NCBI GenBank assembly: GCA_910574455.1
Contig: CAJSYZ010000003.1
Coordinates: 310,001-374,000, forward strand
DNA from: Trichaptum fuscoviolaceum
Taxonomy: Eukaryota > Basidiomycota > Agaricomycetes > Hymenochaetales > Trichaptaceae
DNA length: 64,000 bases
Reading direction: 5' to 3'
In this document: positions 62,118 through 64,000 of the stretch, one piece after another
Layout: every line of letters begins with the position of its first letter
Numbering within the stretch: position 1 is the first letter of the stretch
The notes under the pieces: generated by a model
Told to the model about the DNA's origin: nothing
Database searches by the model: none
The model's input: only the letters and a program-made list of their open reading frames with translations
Made by a program: the position numbers and the translations under genes

Positions 62118-63313
62118 GCTGGGGGCGGGGCTTCGGGATTGTGAACGTTCTTGGCGGCGGGCGTCATGGCGGCGAATGCGTTCTGTAGCACGGACTGCTG
62201 CACATTCTGGACGTACTGTTCCGCCATACGTTTGAGCGTTTCTTCGAACGACTGGAGCGCGGGGGGCGATGGGCTCGATGGGGACGTGGATTTCGTAGCC
62301 TTTAGGTTTCGGGATGGCGGTCGCGTTGGGCAATCGCTCACCAAATGGTCTTTCTCTCCGCAGTAGTAGCATAGTCCCTTACTCCTGCGCTCCCGGCGCA
62401 CCCTGTCAATCTCCATTGCGTTGGGATCCTTCGTCGAGCTTGCGCCCGCAGTCGGGATCGTACGCGGAGCTGAACTAGTGGTGCCGGGATTGCTTCGGGG
62501 CGTAGCCGCTGGCTTTGATACTGGTCCATAGGCGTGTGCGAGCCTTAGCTTCTCGTCCGTCTCGGAAACCCAGTTGACGTAGGCATCGAATTTCATATCC
62601 TTCGCCTCTGTGCTGGCGATGTGCTGGCGAACCTGGTCTTTGCGTCCCTTCCGGAACATGTCGAGGTAGATGACATCCGTCGTTGCGTCCTTGGGCCACC
62701 CGGTGAGGGCTTGGAGGGCACGGAATTGCGACGCAAACTCGGCGACCGTTCCTGTCTGGCGTAGGCGCATCAGCTTGTCGGCTGCGGCTTTGTCTGCATC
62801 GATTTCCCCGTAAGAGGCGCGAAGGGCGGCGAACAGGGCCTCCAGGCTGTCGGCTTCTGGCGGTGTCGGGATGTCCTGGAGTCGATCTAGAATGGGTCGT
62901 GCCCAGTCTTGCGCCGGCCCCCGCAGTAGCATCAGAGCAAATGCGACCTTGCGGGTTTCGTCTAGTCCCGGATGTTGTCCGAACAGGTAGAGCTTAATCT
63001 GGTGAATCCAGTTCTCCAGCTTGGCTCGTTCGCCTTCGAAGGTGTCGGGAAGCTTCATCTTGAGCCCTGCTCCGCCCCCAGACGGGGAGGCGGGCTGACT
63101 CGCGATTTGGGCTTCTAACGCCCGGTTGGCGTGCTTGAGCTGGGCGACTGTGTTCTGGACCTGATTGTGTTCGTTGACTAGCTTGGAGTAGCGCTTTTCG
63201 AGGGTGTCGAGGCGATCAAGGATGGGCTGGAGTTTGTCTTCCTCCATCGAGGAGCTAGGGGACGGGAAAGCGAAGGTGTCTGCGAGTCCTCCCCATTCCT
63301 GGTGGGACGACAT
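62105..63313 (-). CDS. gag: Element F Gag
   Basis: 402 residues from ATG (MSSHQEWGGLADTF). Coiled-coil near residues 30-70, capsid core (LPDTFEGERAKLENWIHQIK, LMLLRGPAQDWARP, LMRLRQTGTVAEF), zinc knuckle CYYCGEKDHLVSDC near residue 310, and a Ser/Pro and helical tail. Intact. The stop is one codon beyond the slippery site. Confidence 0.95.
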   Translation of the reverse strand: MSSHQEWGGLADTFAFPSPSSSMEEDKLQPILDRLDTLEKRYSKLVNEHNQVQNTVAQLKHANRALEAQIASQPASPSGGGAGLKMKLPDTFEGERAKLENWIHQIKLYLFGQHPGLDETRKVAFALMLLRGPAQDWARPILDRLQDIPTPPEADSLEALFAALRASYGEIDADKAAADKLMRLRQTGTVAEFASQFRALQALTGWPKDATTDVIYLDMFRKGRKDQVRQHIASTEAKDMKFDAYVNWVSETDEKLRLAHAYGPVSKPAATPRSNPGTTSSAPRTIPTAGASSTKDPNAMEIDRVRRERRSKGLCYYCGEKDHLVSDCPTRPPSRNLKATKSTSPSSPSPPALQSFEETLKRMAEQYVQNVQQSVLQNAFAAMTPAAKNVHNPEAPPPADFQ

Positions 63314-63389
63314 CGCGGGTCGGCGGTACGGGTGCGGGGGTAGAAGTAAAGAGCGTGAGGGTGTCGAGTCCGAGCGGCGGTGAGCCAGG

Positions 63390-63400
63390 ACTTTTGACCT
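63390..63400 (-). promoter_or_regulatory. Element F primer-binding site (self-priming type)
   Basis: The minus strand reads AGGTCAAAAGT two bases inside the LTR, the exact reverse complement of ACTTTTGACCT at 63698-63708 in the 5' LTR. Confidence 0.85.
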
Positions 63401-63402
63401 AA

Positions 63403-64000
63403 TGTTACGACCGTCGGGAATTGTAGCGGGAAACAGTTTCGGGAAACTGGAATTCGCGACAAGAACCCGCGTTCGGGAATCTGGATTCGCGACTGGGAAC
63501 GAGCGTGGGAATTCAGGCGGGAAACGCGCGGGATTCTATCCAGGCGCGTCGCGGGATTCTCAAGGCCAGCTAGGACTCTTCACTGCTTTGAACGTCAAGT
63601 AAGCGGATCCCTAAGGAAGCACTCCACAAGTAAGTATTGCGCAACTAACTACACAGGAGAAAAGAGAGAGATCGCACCTAAGGAAGCACTCCACAAGAGG
63701 TCAAAAGTGGGGTGCTCCTTACGATGCCTACAGCTATTTATCTACTTCGTAAAGACTGTATAGTTAATCTACGCTAAGTGTCCTTGCGCAATGCGCACCT
63801 ATCTACTACAAACGATACATGCTACGACCGCACTGCTAGGCATGTCTATCCCGTCTCTCCAGATGGCTACGGCCTGTCCGTGGACGTCAGCGTCCGGTCC
63901 GGGGCCGCGACTAGCCAGACTAGGTATGCCAGACTGTTGCAGGTCGTCACCTTGAGGTACTAACGGATTAATGAGCGTATGTTGATAAGTGAATGTACGT
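63403..64000 (-). repeat. 5' LTR of element F (partial)
   Basis: The first 598 bases counted from the inner edge; the outer end is beyond the window. Includes the R/U5 region with the primer segment and its surrounding inverted repeat. Confidence 0.93.

Larger units (their letters stand above)
57512..64000 (-). mobile_element. Element F: open chromovirus of the C/E/F family (5' LTR off window)
   Basis: 3' LTR 57512-58329, pol, gag, primer-binding site and the inner 598 bases of the 5' LTR. Gag and Pol are uninterrupted. The two LTRs look nearly identical over the shared part, so the copy is young. It interrupts a host-like gene on the left; the flank there is GTCTT. Confidence 0.95.

Overview
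The window looks like a transposon-rich stretch of a basidiomycete (mushroom-forming, Agaricomycete-type) genome. The evidence is several Ty3/gypsy chromoviruses with C-terminal chromodomains, a KDZ transposase with a CxC2 cysteine cluster, a RecQ-like fungal helicase, and genes broken by 50-60 nt GT-AG introns. No bacterial-type operons, tRNAs or rRNAs were seen.

Layout. (1) 1-23153 is a nest of retrotransposons. Element A (minus strand, 1-10228, 3' end off the window) sits inside element B (plus strand, 10229-14188, only its 3' half is visible). B sits inside element C (minus strand, 14189-16035). A and B are diverged members of one family. Behind pol they carry the same four extra open reading frames, called alpha, beta, gamma and delta here, which I do not recognise. 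Element D (16476-22812) is complete and young: its two 575-bp LTRs look identical and it has a 5-bp target duplication, GGTTC. (2) 23154-29874 is element E, of the same family as C, with one nonsense codon in pol. It abuts and truncates a RecQ-like helicase gene (29875-30662). (3) 30900-44500 is mostly non-coding. It holds a 2.6-kb direct duplication (30930-34885 and 41175-43775), whose first copy carries two hAT-like MITEs with 8-bp target duplications, and between the copies a multi-exon membrane-protein gene on the minus strand (35974-40090). (4) 44530-57511 holds a TPR-repeat remnant, a KDZ transposase gene, two Spt5-like (NGN/KOW) genes in divergent orientation, small unknown genes and a gene cut by the next insertion. 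(5) 57512-64000 is element F, an open copy of the C/E family whose 5' LTR runs off the right edge.

Shared retrotransposon biology seen directly in the sequence. All three families show an 11-nt LTR segment exactly complementary to the site just downstream of the 5' LTR, as in Tf1-type self-priming. The D and C/E/F versions differ by one compensatory base pair. All three families place a -1 slippery heptamer at the end of gag (AAATTTT, GGGTTTT, GGATTTT). The most unusual content is the alpha-delta module behind pol, and a set of extra ATG-less open frames ahead of gag in element A that includes an integrase-like zinc-binding segment.
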